Below are positions 18,135 to 26,957 of a stretch of DNA of 64,000 bases, piece after piece. Under the pieces are notes generated by a model, which saw nothing but the letters and a program-made list of their open reading frames with translations, was not told where the DNA came from and ran no database searches. Source of the DNA: Balneolaceae bacterium (GTDB taxonomy: Bacteria > Bacteroidota > Rhodothermia > Balneolales > Balneolaceae); the NCBI GenBank assembly GCA_017795005.1, contig CP051242.1, positions 2,194,976 through 2,258,975 of the forward strand, in the 5' to 3' direction. A program made the position numbers and the translations under genes. Within the stretch, counting starts at the first letter, position 1. Each line of letters starts with the position of its first letter.

Positions 18135-18962
18135 ATGAGATATTTAAGTATTGCCCTGTTAACGGCAATGATTTTACTTACCGCCTGCAGAAATAAAGAA
18201 CTAGTACGTCCCGGAGAGCCTATTAACGTAGCTTTTGATAAATCCATGGCTCTTTTCGAAAAAGAAAAATATGGCGATGCTGCTTATGGTTTCGATATTG
18301 TAACACGATTAGGTAGAGGCACTAATTACTCTCAGGAAGCTCAATTTTACCTCGCAGAAAGTTATTATTTAGATAGCCAATACATTTTAGCCGCTTCAGA
18401 ATACCAACGCTTTATTAGCTATTATCCTCAAAATGAAAAGAGGGAAGAAGTAGAATATAAAAGAGCTTTGTGCTATTACGAACAAAGTCCCAGATACCGT
18501 TTAGATCAAAGCGCCACAAGCAGAGCAATTGAATTGCTTCAGCTGTTTAATACGAAATACCCTAATTCTGAATTTGTTCTGGATGCAGCTTCTAAAATCG
18601 ATGAGCTTAGAAATAAACTGGCACGAAAGAATTTCGAATCTGCAGAGTTCTATCTCAGAACAGACCGTTTTAAAGCCGCTTCTATATATTTTGATCAAAC
18701 CATTGATTTATATCCCGAATCTGTATGGGCTGAACGTTCTCTAATAAAATTGATAGAAACCTATATAGTGTATGCAGATCGTAGTATCGATACCAAACAA
18801 TCTGAAAGATACAGCCTGGCAATTTCTACCTATGAAAAATTTCTTCAGCTTTTCCCTCAAAGTCAAAACAGAGAGCGTGCAGAAGAATTATATGTTGAAG
18901 CTTCTAAAAAATTATCGGAAGTGGAAGTACCTGCTACTGGTGAGACATTAGGAAGTAATTAA
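18135..18962 (+). CDS. bamD: Outer-membrane assembly lipoprotein BamD
   Basis: TPR-type lipoprotein of the BAM complex that inserts beta-barrel proteins. From ATG 18135 the protein begins MRYLSIALLTAMILLTAC, a lipoprotein signal with lipobox LTAC. A GTG at 18105 would add a charged, non-signal N-terminus and overlap the previous gene, so 18135 is preferred (275 residues). The body contains repeated helical TPR-like units such as AQFYLAESYYLDSQYILAA and DAASKIDELRNKLARK, the usual BamD layout. It is followed 6 nt later by nadD. Confidence 0.85.
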   Translation: MRYLSIALLTAMILLTACRNKELVRPGEPINVAFDKSMALFEKEKYGDAAYGFDIVTRLGRGTNYSQEAQFYLAESYYLDSQYILAASEYQRFISYYPQNEKREEVEYKRALCYYEQSPRYRLDQSATSRAIELLQLFNTKYPNSEFVLDAASKIDELRNKLARKNFESAEFYLRTDRFKAASIYFDQTIDLYPESVWAERSLIKLIETYIVYADRSIDTKQSERYSLAISTYEKFLQLFPQSQNRERAEELYVEASKKLSEVEVPATGETLGSN

Positions 18963-18968
18963 GTTGTG

Positions 18969-19559
18969 ATGAGGATTGGGTTATTTGGTGGAACCTTTGA
19001 CCCGGTTCATAATGGTCATCTTTCCATTGCTGATTCTTTTCTAAAATCCGGACAACTAGATGAGCTTTGGGTTTTACTAACTCCATTTCCTCCTCATAAG
19101 GAAGATGCGAACCATGCGTCTTATCCTCTAAGACTTAAAATGTTGGAAACTGCCTTCGAAGGGTTATCCAATATCTCTATCCTTACCATCGAAAATGAGC
19201 TGCCCAGACCCTCTTATTCGTTTAATACAATCAGGCATCTAAAAAAAACATATGGTTCTGACTATGAATTTTATTTTTGTATCGGGGAAGATAATCTTGC
19301 AAAATTTAATACGTGGAAATTTCATGAGAAAATACTGGATGAAACACGCTTAATTGTTGCCCAACGTCCCGGATCAGATCATTCTGAAGTAGAAAGTTAT
19401 ATACTTGAAAAGACTACCTTCGTATATCATGATCCATTGGATTATTCATCTTCTGAGGTTAAGGAAATGATCAATAACAGGAATGCTCTGGAAAATATGC
19501 TTCCTGAAAAAGTTTTGAATATTATTGAGGCAGAAGAGTTATATAGAATAAAAATCTGA
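18969..19559 (+). CDS. nadD: Nicotinate-nucleotide adenylyltransferase
   Basis: Transfers AMP from ATP to nicotinate mononucleotide in NAD biosynthesis. The N-terminal nucleotidyltransferase motif GLFGGTFDPVHNGHL is complete and the second motif appears as DYSSSEVKEMI, corresponding to the ISSTxIR region. It has about 196 residues, the usual length. An in-frame GTG lies directly before the ATG at 18969; ATG is preferred (MRIGLFGG). Confidence 0.94.
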   Translation: MRIGLFGGTFDPVHNGHLSIADSFLKSGQLDELWVLLTPFPPHKEDANHASYPLRLKMLETAFEGLSNISILTIENELPRPSYSFNTIRHLKKTYGSDYEFYFCIGEDNLAKFNTWKFHEKILDETRLIVAQRPGSDHSEVESYILEKTTFVYHDPLDYSSSEVKEMINNRNALENMLPEKVLNIIEAEELYRIKI

Positions 19560-19561
19560 CA

Positions 19562-20581
19562 ATGATGAGTATCTCGCGAAAAAACTTTTTCAAACTATCA
19601 GGCTTGGGAGCTGCGGCAGGCCTGTTAACTGGTTTGGACAAAAAGAAGGAGGGTCACCTAAACACCCTTATTAAACCTGAAAGACTAAAAAGAGGAGCTA
19701 CTCTTGGGCTTGTAGCGCCTGCAAGCCCAATCTATAATGCTTCTGATTTTGATACAATGTTAGAAGACCTTGAATCATTGGGCTACAAATTGAAGCTTGG
19801 GGAACATGTCAGAGACAGATATGGATATTTAGCTGGTAAAGACGAGGATCGTGCTTCAGATTTAATGGCTATGTTTAAAGATGATGAAGTAAATGCAATT
19901 CTTTGTATACGAGGAGGTTGGGGCTGTAATCGAATATTGCCATTACTTGATTATGATCATATTCAATCTAATCCTAAACCACTAATCGGATTTAGTGATA
20001 TCACATCCTTGCATATGGCTATTCAGTATAAAACGGGATTGGTAACTTTTCATGGACCTGTAGGGAAATCAGATTGGAATGAATTCACCGTTAATTCATG
20101 GAATGAAGTCTTAATTGAAGCCAAAAAATTTGAATACATTATCCCTGAAGATCAGGATGATCTGTTATTAATCAACCCTGGCAAAGCTCAAGGAAAGCTC
20201 TTAGGGGGTAACCTTACCGTTTTAACTGCAATGATTGGCTCTAATTACCTTCCTGATTTTGAAGGAGCTATTCTATTTCTTGAAGATGTTGGAGAAGATG
20301 CCTATCGGGTCGACAGAATGCTTACTCAGCTTAAGCTTTCAGGTATATTAGATAAGATAAACGGGTTCGTTTTTGGTAAATGTACAAACTGCGATACAGG
20401 TATAAACAGCTTAAGTTTTAAAGAAGTATTTGATGATCACATATCTAAATTAGATATTCCCGCTTTTTATGGTGCAATGATCAGCCATGAGAACAGAAAT
20501 GTAACTATTCCAATAGGAATACAAGCAGAAATAGATGCTGATAAAAAAACTATTCGTTTGCTTGAAACCGGAGTAGTTTAA
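19562..20581 (+). CDS. LD-carboxypeptidase, peptidase family S66
   Basis: Peptidoglycan-recycling-type carboxypeptidase that cleaves the L-D bond of muropeptide tetrapeptides. It has 339 residues. S66 features are GLVAPASP near the start of the domain, IRGGWGCNRILPLLDYD, and IGFSDITSLH containing the predicted serine nucleophile; LFLEDVGEDAYRVDRMLTQL matches the C-terminal half. The N-terminus SRKNFFKLSGLGAAAGLL resembles a Tat signal but has a single Arg-Lys rather than Arg-Arg, so the route is uncertain; an exported or membrane-attached enzyme is likely. Confidence 0.88.
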   Translation: MMSISRKNFFKLSGLGAAAGLLTGLDKKKEGHLNTLIKPERLKRGATLGLVAPASPIYNASDFDTMLEDLESLGYKLKLGEHVRDRYGYLAGKDEDRASDLMAMFKDDEVNAILCIRGGWGCNRILPLLDYDHIQSNPKPLIGFSDITSLHMAIQYKTGLVTFHGPVGKSDWNEFTVNSWNEVLIEAKKFEYIIPEDQDDLLLINPGKAQGKLLGGNLTVLTAMIGSNYLPDFEGAILFLEDVGEDAYRVDRMLTQLKLSGILDKINGFVFGKCTNCDTGINSLSFKEVFDDHISKLDIPAFYGAMISHENRNVTIPIGIQAEIDADKKTIRLLETGVV

Positions 20582-20688
20582 TTTCGTCTTTCACTTTTGA
20601 CTTAAATTTAAAACCGAAGGCTATTTCTCAGGGGAAAAATATTTTCTATCGACTTTTCTGTATTCAGTTCAGGGTATTTTCTTTATTC

Positions 20689-23082
20689 ATGATGCTAATG
20701 GGTTTTTGTTCTATATATGTTCACGCCCAAAAAGCTACCCTAACTGGTACCGTCTATGATGCTGCTACAGGAGAAACCATTCCATACGCTAACATCATAA
20801 GAGTAGGGACACTTACAGGAACCTATACCAATGATGAAGGAATTTATTCTCTTCAACTTAATCCCGGAAAATTTGATATCAAGTTCTCAAGTCTGGGATT
20901 TCTGGATACTCTGATAAATTTAGATTTGAAATCTGAGCAAACTCTCCAGCTCGATGTATACTTAAAACCGGATATGCTTTTGATGGAGGAGATTGTAGTT
21001 AGTGCAGATAGAGTTACAAAAAAGGTTCAGGAATTGGCTGTTAATAGGGATAAGTTAAACAGAGGGCTAAATTCCTATAAAGCTGATATATATAAATTGG
21101 CAATATTGGGTTCTAATGACACCAGAAAAGACTCGGCTAATCAATTTACTCCTTCTGCATACTCAGAGCGTGTTACTCGTGTAAAGCACATTATTCGTCC
21201 CGAACGTTTTACAGAAGAAATAGTAGCGAACAGAGCCAGCAAGAACTTCTTCAGTGAATACGATTTCTTTTCTACTGGGGGGCCACCATTAAATTTAAAC
21301 CAGGATTTAGTACCTCTAAGTATCCTTTCTGAGGATATCACCGTGGTTGGACCAATTTCAAAAAGAGCGGGTAGATTTTATGAACTGGATGACAACCCTG
21401 CTGATCAATCCTGGCCGGAAGGAACAATTCGAATTGATGTAAAACCTAAAATTAATAACAGACCTTTATTTATTGGCTCGATTTGGTATGATGAAGTTTC
21501 TTCAACCATTCTTGGGATCGATGTTAAACTCAACGAGTATGCCTCAACGAGTAATGGCTTATTTAGTATCTCTGATTTAAGATATATCCAGAGTTATAAA
21601 AAAATAGAAGACTTTTGGCTACCTGATGAAACAGCTTTATCAGCTAAGCTCAGCTTTTTTGGAACTTCAAATCCTATTATCTATAACGATGAATGGACGT
21701 GGAGCAATCACGAGATCAATCCAGAAGATTTAAAAGCAGAGGATCTGGAATTAAATACTTCAGTTATGCTACCAGGAGCACATCGTAAAAGAAAGGTTTT
21801 CTGGGATTCTCTGTCTGTCAAAAAAGACAATAATAACCTTGATTACCTTCCTCAAGCTCAATCGTATACCGAGAAGAATAGAACACTCAGACTAGGGATG
21901 TCTATGATGAGTAATTTCTTTCGGTTACCCTATCAACTAGAGCGCTTTTATTTAACTAATATCAGTGATATTTACCATTTCAATAGGGTAGAGGGTCATT
22001 ATCTGGGACTAGGGCTTAGAACTCCAATTCATTCTGATTATGATTATCGTATTATTGCCGGGTATGGATTTTCAAATAAAGAGTTCAGCTATAGATTAAA
22101 AGCTCATCATTTTATTCCGGGTACGGCTTTCGCGCCAGACCTGACAATTCAGAATCAAGTTGCTTTACAATATCAGGACTATGAATACAATAGAACCCCA
22201 CTTGATTTCTATGACTTTCGACAAACTGCTAATTCTTTACTTTTTGGAACAGTATTAAACAATTACTTCCAAAGGGAAGGTTTTCAAGTCGGTTTCAGAT
22301 ACCGTTTCGATATAGAGTCATTCTTCAGAGTTTTATACCTGAACGAAACTCATACCCAACTAAATAGTAATTCTGATTTTGCAATTTTTGGAGAGCCGAA
22401 TACAGAACTTTTCCCAAATAATGACACAAATTTTCCAGCACAAAATGGAGAAATAAGGGGTATCTCAGTCCATTTTCATCACGATACAAGAAAGTATATC
22501 CGAACACAGTTTCTTAGAGATTATAACATCAGAGACTTTGGCTGGTTAATAGATGGAAAGCTGGAACAAGGAGTTTCTTCCTGGGGTAGTGACTTTGACT
22601 ATAACCGATACAGAGTTGGGATTACTACTAATGTTCCGGTATTTAGCTCGCACTTTATTCAAAGCGAGTTAATCTTTGCAGCGGCAGACAATGGAACTCC
22701 ACATCAAAGACTGTTCGGGTATAATGGTTTTGTACTGGATGATTATGTACGTGTGCGACCCTTTAATACCGTTAGTTTCAAAGAACCAATAGGATACAGG
22801 TCTTCTGTACTCAAGGTGAAATATAAGTTTGGTAGTTCAATTACCCGTAAAGCTCCGATTAATTTTATACAAAAAAGTGGAATCCATTTAGCAACCTTTT
22901 TTACGGTAGGAGTAATCGACCAAACTCCTTCATTAGAGCCTCTTATCCCATATTCAAATGCTGAAACACAAGCAGAACTAGGGTTGGCTGCTTTTAAAAT
23001 TTTTGGATTTATGTACGTGGAATTCAGCCGAAGATTAATCGGTAATTATGGGAATTCATTGGGCTTGACTATTCTATTTTAA
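20689..23082 (+). CDS. DUF5686-type outer-membrane protein with carboxypeptidase-regulatory-like domain
   Basis: A protein of at least 797 residues. After a signal peptide ending HAQ, residues 15-100 form a CarboxypepD_reg-like beta-sandwich (TLTGTVYDAATGETIPYANI, YTNDEGIYSL). The remainder matches the DUF5686 pattern of Bacteroidota outer-membrane proteins: RP.RFTEE, LSEDITVVGPISKRAGRFYEL, a middle beta-rich region and a C-terminal barrel ending GLTILF with terminal Phe. The annotated start lacks a basic n-region; the frame is open upstream (YRLFCIQFR), so the real start may be earlier with a non-standard codon. It ends inside the convergent gene by 9 nt. Function is unknown. Confidence 0.72.
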   Translation: MMLMGFCSIYVHAQKATLTGTVYDAATGETIPYANIIRVGTLTGTYTNDEGIYSLQLNPGKFDIKFSSLGFLDTLINLDLKSEQTLQLDVYLKPDMLLMEEIVVSADRVTKKVQELAVNRDKLNRGLNSYKADIYKLAILGSNDTRKDSANQFTPSAYSERVTRVKHIIRPERFTEEIVANRASKNFFSEYDFFSTGGPPLNLNQDLVPLSILSEDITVVGPISKRAGRFYELDDNPADQSWPEGTIRIDVKPKINNRPLFIGSIWYDEVSSTILGIDVKLNEYASTSNGLFSISDLRYIQSYKKIEDFWLPDETALSAKLSFFGTSNPIIYNDEWTWSNHEINPEDLKAEDLELNTSVMLPGAHRKRKVFWDSLSVKKDNNNLDYLPQAQSYTEKNRTLRLGMSMMSNFFRLPYQLERFYLTNISDIYHFNRVEGHYLGLGLRTPIHSDYDYRIIAGYGFSNKEFSYRLKAHHFIPGTAFAPDLTIQNQVALQYQDYEYNRTPLDFYDFRQTANSLLFGTVLNNYFQREGFQVGFRYRFDIESFFRVLYLNETHTQLNSNSDFAIFGEPNTELFPNNDTNFPAQNGEIRGISVHFHHDTRKYIRTQFLRDYNIRDFGWLIDGKLEQGVSSWGSDFDYNRYRVGITTNVPVFSSHFIQSELIFAAADNGTPHQRLFGYNGFVLDDYVRVRPFNTVSFKEPIGYRSSVLKVKYKFGSSITRKAPINFIQKSGIHLATFFTVGVIDQTPSLEPLIPYSNAETQAELGLAAFKIFGFMYVEFSRRLIGNYGNSLGLTILF

Positions 23083-24165
23083 ATAAATTTTTAAACTAAG
23101 GTGATCGATATTCTCATTGTTAGGCGTAACATAACCGCCCATCAAATCAGCCATTAAACATGAATGAATGGGTAGAATAGGGATTATATCTCCAATATGA
23201 ACTTCATTGAAATAGAAGGGAGTGCATTGTATAATTCCGTGTTCCTGAGATATTGACTTTAATGATACCCCATCAATTACTTTTCCCCATCCTGATTCTT
23301 CTTTATTAGTTACAACACCGAATAAAGTGTTTCCAGATTCGTCTGTAAAAGAATCTTTAGAAAAATGAACCGCCCCACCATGTATTAATAATTCATTTCT
23401 TCGTGGGTATTTAGCTACAACCGGACAAAACATCGCTACTCCAATGTCCTCTATATTACAGGAACCAATGTTGAACTGAGTCCAATCGTAAAACACAAAA
23501 TTTCCGGGACTGATCTGAGAAATACTCCCAAAATCATCTAATACAGAACAGGAGGGGGTATCACCAAAGCAAATTGGGTCATTAAATTCATTTTTGAGTT
23601 TAGCCAAATCTTCAAGAATTGGATGTACTAGCTCTTCAATTTCTTTTTTTGATCTACATTTATAGCTATGTCCTGCATGAGTATAAAAACCTTCAAATCG
23701 AAGTTTATCTGAGTCAAGAATAAATGATTTTAGTTGGAGTAAAGTTTCAAACTCGTCGATAGGTATTCCGCTTCTATTGTAACCTGGGTCTAATTCGATA
23801 TACACACCAATTTCATTCGAAATGGAGTCATTGAGTCTTCTTAGCACTTCAAAATGAGTTGCTAAAACTCGTATATCAATCTTTTCGGCTAAATCATCTA
23901 ATCTATTTGCTTCCAGTATGTTAACCGGAAAAGCAATGGTAATACTACTCCATCCATCATAACAAAAATATTCTGCCATTTTAATAGATGAAACAGTTAT
24001 TCCCTGAACACCGGAGTCTCTGAACCATCTCCCAATTTCATGAGATTGATGAGTCTTAAAATGAGGTCTCAACTCAACGTTCAATTCATTGGCTTTGGTC
24101 ATCATTCTCTTAATATTCTTTTTAACTTTTTCAGTATCCAGAATAAGAGTCGGCGAAGTAATCAT
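23074..24165 (-). CDS. D-threonine aldolase / D-serine dehydratase-like PLP enzyme
   Basis: A 363-residue fold-type III PLP enzyme of the alanine-racemase superfamily. The N-terminus carries the PLP-lysine motif in RPHFKTHQSHEIG. Later segments IELDPGYNRSG, FYTHAGHSY, GDTPSCS, ISPGNFVFYDW, QEHGII and the metal-site motif ILPIHSCLMADLM are those of D-threonine aldolase and eukaryotic-type D-serine dehydratase. Substrate could be D-threonine, D-serine or a beta-hydroxy D-amino acid. It is a single-gene unit with its own promoter-like site, convergent with the DUF5686 gene. Confidence 0.82.
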   Translation of the reverse strand: MITSPTLILDTEKVKKNIKRMMTKANELNVELRPHFKTHQSHEIGRWFRDSGVQGITVSSIKMAEYFCYDGWSSITIAFPVNILEANRLDDLAEKIDIRVLATHFEVLRRLNDSISNEIGVYIELDPGYNRSGIPIDEFETLLQLKSFILDSDKLRFEGFYTHAGHSYKCRSKKEIEELVHPILEDLAKLKNEFNDPICFGDTPSCSVLDDFGSISQISPGNFVFYDWTQFNIGSCNIEDIGVAMFCPVVAKYPRRNELLIHGGAVHFSKDSFTDESGNTLFGVVTNKEESGWGKVIDGVSLKSISQEHGIIQCTPFYFNEVHIGDIIPILPIHSCLMADLMGGYVTPNNENIDHLSLKIYLK

Positions 24166-24198
24166 ATATTTTTAAAAAATGACATTCATTTGTTCCAA

Positions 24199-24206
24199 CA
24201 AAAGTA
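24199..24206 (-). promoter_or_regulatory. Promoter -7 element for the D-threonine-aldolase-like gene
   Basis: On the minus strand the sequence reads TACTTTTG, an exact TAnnTTTG match, about 34 nt upstream of the ATG at 24165. A weak T-rich -33 region (GTTTTAA) is about 20 nt further upstream. Together with the plus-strand element at 24275 it makes this 123 nt gap a divergent promoter region. Confidence 0.5.
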
Positions 24207-24274
24207 CCAAATACCGTACATATTAAAACATTTTATATTCTTCCCATTAAGATGTACATGAACTGAAATAATGA

Positions 24275-24282
24275 TATTTTTG
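24275..24282 (+). promoter_or_regulatory. Promoter -7 element for the RimB-like gene
   Basis: TATTTTTG fits TAnnTTTG. It ends only 6 nt before the ATG at 24289, so a transcript starting at the usual distance would begin at or near the start codon, that is, a leaderless or nearly leaderless mRNA. No Shine-Dalgarno sequence is visible before 24289, which is consistent. Confidence 0.4.
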
Positions 24283-24288
24283 ATATGA

Positions 24289-24726
24289 ATGAATCGTCAA
24301 AACTTACATACAATTGGAAGGGTAGAACTGGTTGAATTACCTGAATGGCAAATTGATGCTATCGAAGCCAAAATAGATACCGGAGCTTATTCATCCAGTC
24401 TTCATTGCCATCATATTGAAGAGTTTGAGAACTCTGGAAAATCATTTGTTAGATTCAACTTATTAGATCCTGAACACCCTGCTTATAACGAGCAACTTCT
24501 GGAACTTCCAATTTTTGATAAGAGGGATGTAAAAAGCTCAAATGGAGTTAGTGAAACCCGATTTTTTGTACAAACCGATATCTCTTTTTTTGGAGATGTG
24601 TACAAAATTGAGTTTTCATTAACGGACCGCTCAGAAATGAAATATCCGTTATTAATTGGGAGGAAATTTTTAAAGAATAAATTCCTTGTTGACGTTTCAA
24701 AGAAAAATTTATCACAAAAAAAATAA
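24289..24726 (+). CDS. RimB-like retropepsin-type protease (RimK-associated)
   Basis: A 145-residue protein of the family often annotated as putative ATP-dependent zinc protease, which has a retropepsin-like aspartic protease fold. The active-site-like motif is [11 protein letters not shown]; later RFFVQTDI and [18 protein letters not shown] match the family ending. In Pseudomonas the homologue RimB works with RimK in modifying ribosomal protein S6. A rimK-like gene starts 12 nt downstream, so the same partnership is likely here. Confidence 0.82.
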   Translation: MNRQNLHTIGRVELVELPEWQIDAIEAKIDTGAYSSSLHCHHIEEFENSGKSFVRFNLLDPEHPAYNEQLLELPIFDKRDVKSSNGVSETRFFVQTDISFFGDVYKIEFSLTDRSEMKYPLLIGRKFLKNKFLVDVSKKNLSQKK

Positions 24727-24737
24727 GAGAGGTATTC

Positions 24738-25667
24738 TTGAAATTAAAAATTGGAATCTTGTCACGAAATGCAGAACTCTATTCAACCAAAAGGCTAGTT
24801 GAAGCTATTGAAGCAAAAGGGCATGAAGCAAAAGTAATAGATCATCTGAAGTGTGATATTATAATTGAGCAGGATAAACCGGACATCTTTTATAAAGGGG
24901 AAAGTTTAAGTGACCTTGATGCGGTAATTCCAAGAATCGGAGCGTCGGTCACATTCTACGGGACTGCTGTTGTTAGACAGTTTGAAATGATGAAAAAATT
25001 CACAGCTGTTCATTCCCAGGCCTTAGTAAGATCCCGAGACAAATTAAGGAGTCTTCAAATACTGGCAAGGTCCGGAGTTGGTCTTCCTAAAACTGTATTT
25101 ACAAATTATTCAAAAGAAGTAAATAAACTTATTGATTCCGTTGGTGGAGCTCCACTTATTGTAAAGCTTCTTGAAGGCACTCAGGGTTATGGGGTTGTAT
25201 TGGCTCCTACTAAAAAAGCCGCTCAATCTATTATAGAAGCTTTCCATAGTATGAAGGCGAGAGTAATTGTTCAGGAATTTGTATCAGAATCTAAAGGAGC
25301 AGATATTCGAGCATTTGTAGTAGATGGTAAAGTAGTTGGAGCGATGAAACGACAGGGTAAAGATGGAGAATTCAGATCAAATTTACATCAAGGGGGAAGT
25401 AGCTCTCTTATTAAACTTACTAAAAAAGAACGTGAAGCCGCATTAACAGCAGCTCAGGCAATGGGTCTTCCAATAGCAGGGGTTGATATGCTTCAATCTG
25501 AAAGAGGTCCTCTTATTCTTGAAGTAAATTCATCTCCCGGATTAGAAGGAATAGAGAAAACAACAGGAAAAGATATTGCGGGAGCAATAGCAAAGTATGT
25601 GATCTCACAGACCGAAGAGTTAAAAAAGAAACCTGTAAGACGGCGTAAGATTAAAAGTAATGCCTGA
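24738..25667 (+). CDS. rimK: RimK-like ATP-grasp ligase
   Basis: ATP-dependent carboxylate-amine ligase; E. coli RimK adds glutamate residues to the C-terminus of ribosomal protein S6. It has 309 residues: an N-terminal domain ([20 protein letters not shown]), [28 protein letters not shown]-grasp loop [41 protein letters not shown] and the metal-binding [14 protein letters not shown], followed by a basic tail. The start is TTG at 24738 with GAGAGG 8-13 nt upstream. The S6 target is inferred from the family and the neighbouring rimB-like gene. Confidence 0.86.
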   Translation: MKLKIGILSRNAELYSTKRLVEAIEAKGHEAKVIDHLKCDIIIEQDKPDIFYKGESLSDLDAVIPRIGASVTFYGTAVVRQFEMMKKFTAVHSQALVRSRDKLRSLQILARSGVGLPKTVFTNYSKEVNKLIDSVGGAPLIVKLLEGTQGYGVVLAPTKKAAQSIIEAFHSMKARVIVQEFVSESKGADIRAFVVDGKVVGAMKRQGKDGEFRSNLHQGGSSSLIKLTKKEREAALTAAQAMGLPIAGVDMLQSERGPLILEVNSSPGLEGIEKTTGKDIAGAIAKYVISQTEELKKKPVRRRKIKSNA

Positions 25668-26601
25668 ATTTATTACGATAAAAGATCAGCAAATTGGTCT
25701 TGGGCAGCAGAAAAAAATCAATCTCAATATCGCCCGACTTCCAACTTATACGAACATAGATTTACCTGTTCATGTGTACAGAGCTAAAGAAGATGGTCCG
25801 GTTCTGTTACTAACGGGTGGACTTCATGGTGATGAGATAAATGGAATTGAAATAATCAGAGAGCTTATTTCAACCAAAAAAATTATTCCTAACAGAGGTA
25901 CCGTAATCGCATTACCTATTGTAAACGTTTATGGTTTTATTCTTAATGTTAGAGGAGTTCCTGATGGAAAGGATATTAACAGAAGCTTTCCTGGAGTGAA
26001 GGGAGGCTCTCTTGCACGTTTACTTGCTTACACGCTTATGAACGAAATTATCCCACAAATCGACTGTGGAATTGATTTTCATACTGGAGGAGCAAGTCGA
26101 GCTAATTATCCTCAAATACGATGTTCATTCAATCTTGGAAATGCAAAGGAACTTGCGAAAGCCTTTAATGCTCCGGTTACTCTTCATTCCACTCTGATTG
26201 CAAAATCTTTTCGGAGTGCTGCTCATAAAAAAGGAACACCCATTCTGGTTTATGAAGCTGGCGAATCACTTAGATTTGATAATTCAGGCATTCAAATAGG
26301 TATTGAAGGTACTTTGAGATTAATGAAAAATTTAAATATGATCGATAATGCACCTCAATCAGTTCCTACCAAAATGAAAAGAAAGTCCAGTTGGATCAGA
26401 GCCAAAAACGCAGGGTTGTTTCATCCGGAGTTTGAGCTTGGCACAGAAGTCGAAAAGAGACAAATTTTAGGATATATAAACGATCCGTTTGGAGGCAGAA
26501 AAACAAAAGTCGTATTTTCAGAAGGTGGCATTATTATTGGGCAGAATAATAATCCAATTGTTCACAAAGGTGATGCCCTAATTCATATTGCATATAATTA
26601 A
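25660..26601 (+). CDS. Succinylglutamate desuccinylase/aspartoacylase-family zinc hydrolase
   Basis: A 313-residue M14-like zinc deacylase. Metal ligands are visible in [14 protein letters not shown] (His and Glu) and in DFHTGG (His); [10 protein letters not shown] probably supplies the catalytic glutamate. The C-terminal beta domain ([21 protein letters not shown]) is typical of the AstE/AspA group. Its ATG overlaps rimK by 8 nt. Genes of this family repeatedly neighbour rimK and rimB in other bacteria; it could remove or trim amino-acid modifications, but the substrate is unproven. Confidence 0.82.
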   Translation: MPEFITIKDQQIGLGQQKKINLNIARLPTYTNIDLPVHVYRAKEDGPVLLLTGGLHGDEINGIEIIRELISTKKIIPNRGTVIALPIVNVYGFILNVRGVPDGKDINRSFPGVKGGSLARLLAYTLMNEIIPQIDCGIDFHTGGASRANYPQIRCSFNLGNAKELAKAFNAPVTLHSTLIAKSFRSAAHKKGTPILVYEAGESLRFDNSGIQIGIEGTLRLMKNLNMIDNAPQSVPTKMKRKSSWIRAKNAGLFHPEFELGTEVEKRQILGYINDPFGGRKTKVVFSEGGIIIGQNNNPIVHKGDALIHIAYN

Positions 26602-26606
26602 TAGTT

Positions 26607-26954
26607 TTGGACTACGATCTTTTATTTACACTTATTAAAAAACCTGAATGGAAAACATATTCTTCTTCAGGAAGTTTTGAACCTTCATCATTAATAGAGA
26701 AAGGCTTTATTCAATGTTATACAGGAGCACAAGTTGAACAAGCCGCAAACTCTTTTTATGAAAATGAAAACGAGCTTTTCTTAATTGTGATAGACCCACT
26801 TAGAATTCAGGTACCAATCAAAAATGAGCATTCAGGAGATGAAGTGTATCCAAATTTGTATGGAGCTTTTTCAATAGATGCAGTGATTGATCGTATTCTA
26901 ATTAAAAGGGGGACAAAAGGGGACTTTTCTATTCGGGTTAAACATTTCGATTAA
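26607..26954 (+). CDS. DUF952 family protein
   Basis: A 115-residue protein with the DUF952 pattern: a tryptophan in KPEWKTY, SLIEKGFIQCYTGAQVEQAANSFY, LIVIDPLRIQVPI and YPNLYGAFSIDAV. The usual family signature GFIHCS is here GFIQCY, so the conserved His is Gln. The start is TTG at 26607. Function is unknown; the fold is thought to resemble ADP-ribosyltransferase-like domains in some descriptions, which I cannot confirm. It lies 5 nt after the AspA-like gene. Confidence 0.65.
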   Translation: MDYDLLFTLIKKPEWKTYSSSGSFEPSSLIEKGFIQCYTGAQVEQAANSFYENENELFLIVIDPLRIQVPIKNEHSGDEVYPNLYGAFSIDAVIDRILIKRGTKGDFSIRVKHFD

Positions 26955-26957
26955 GTT

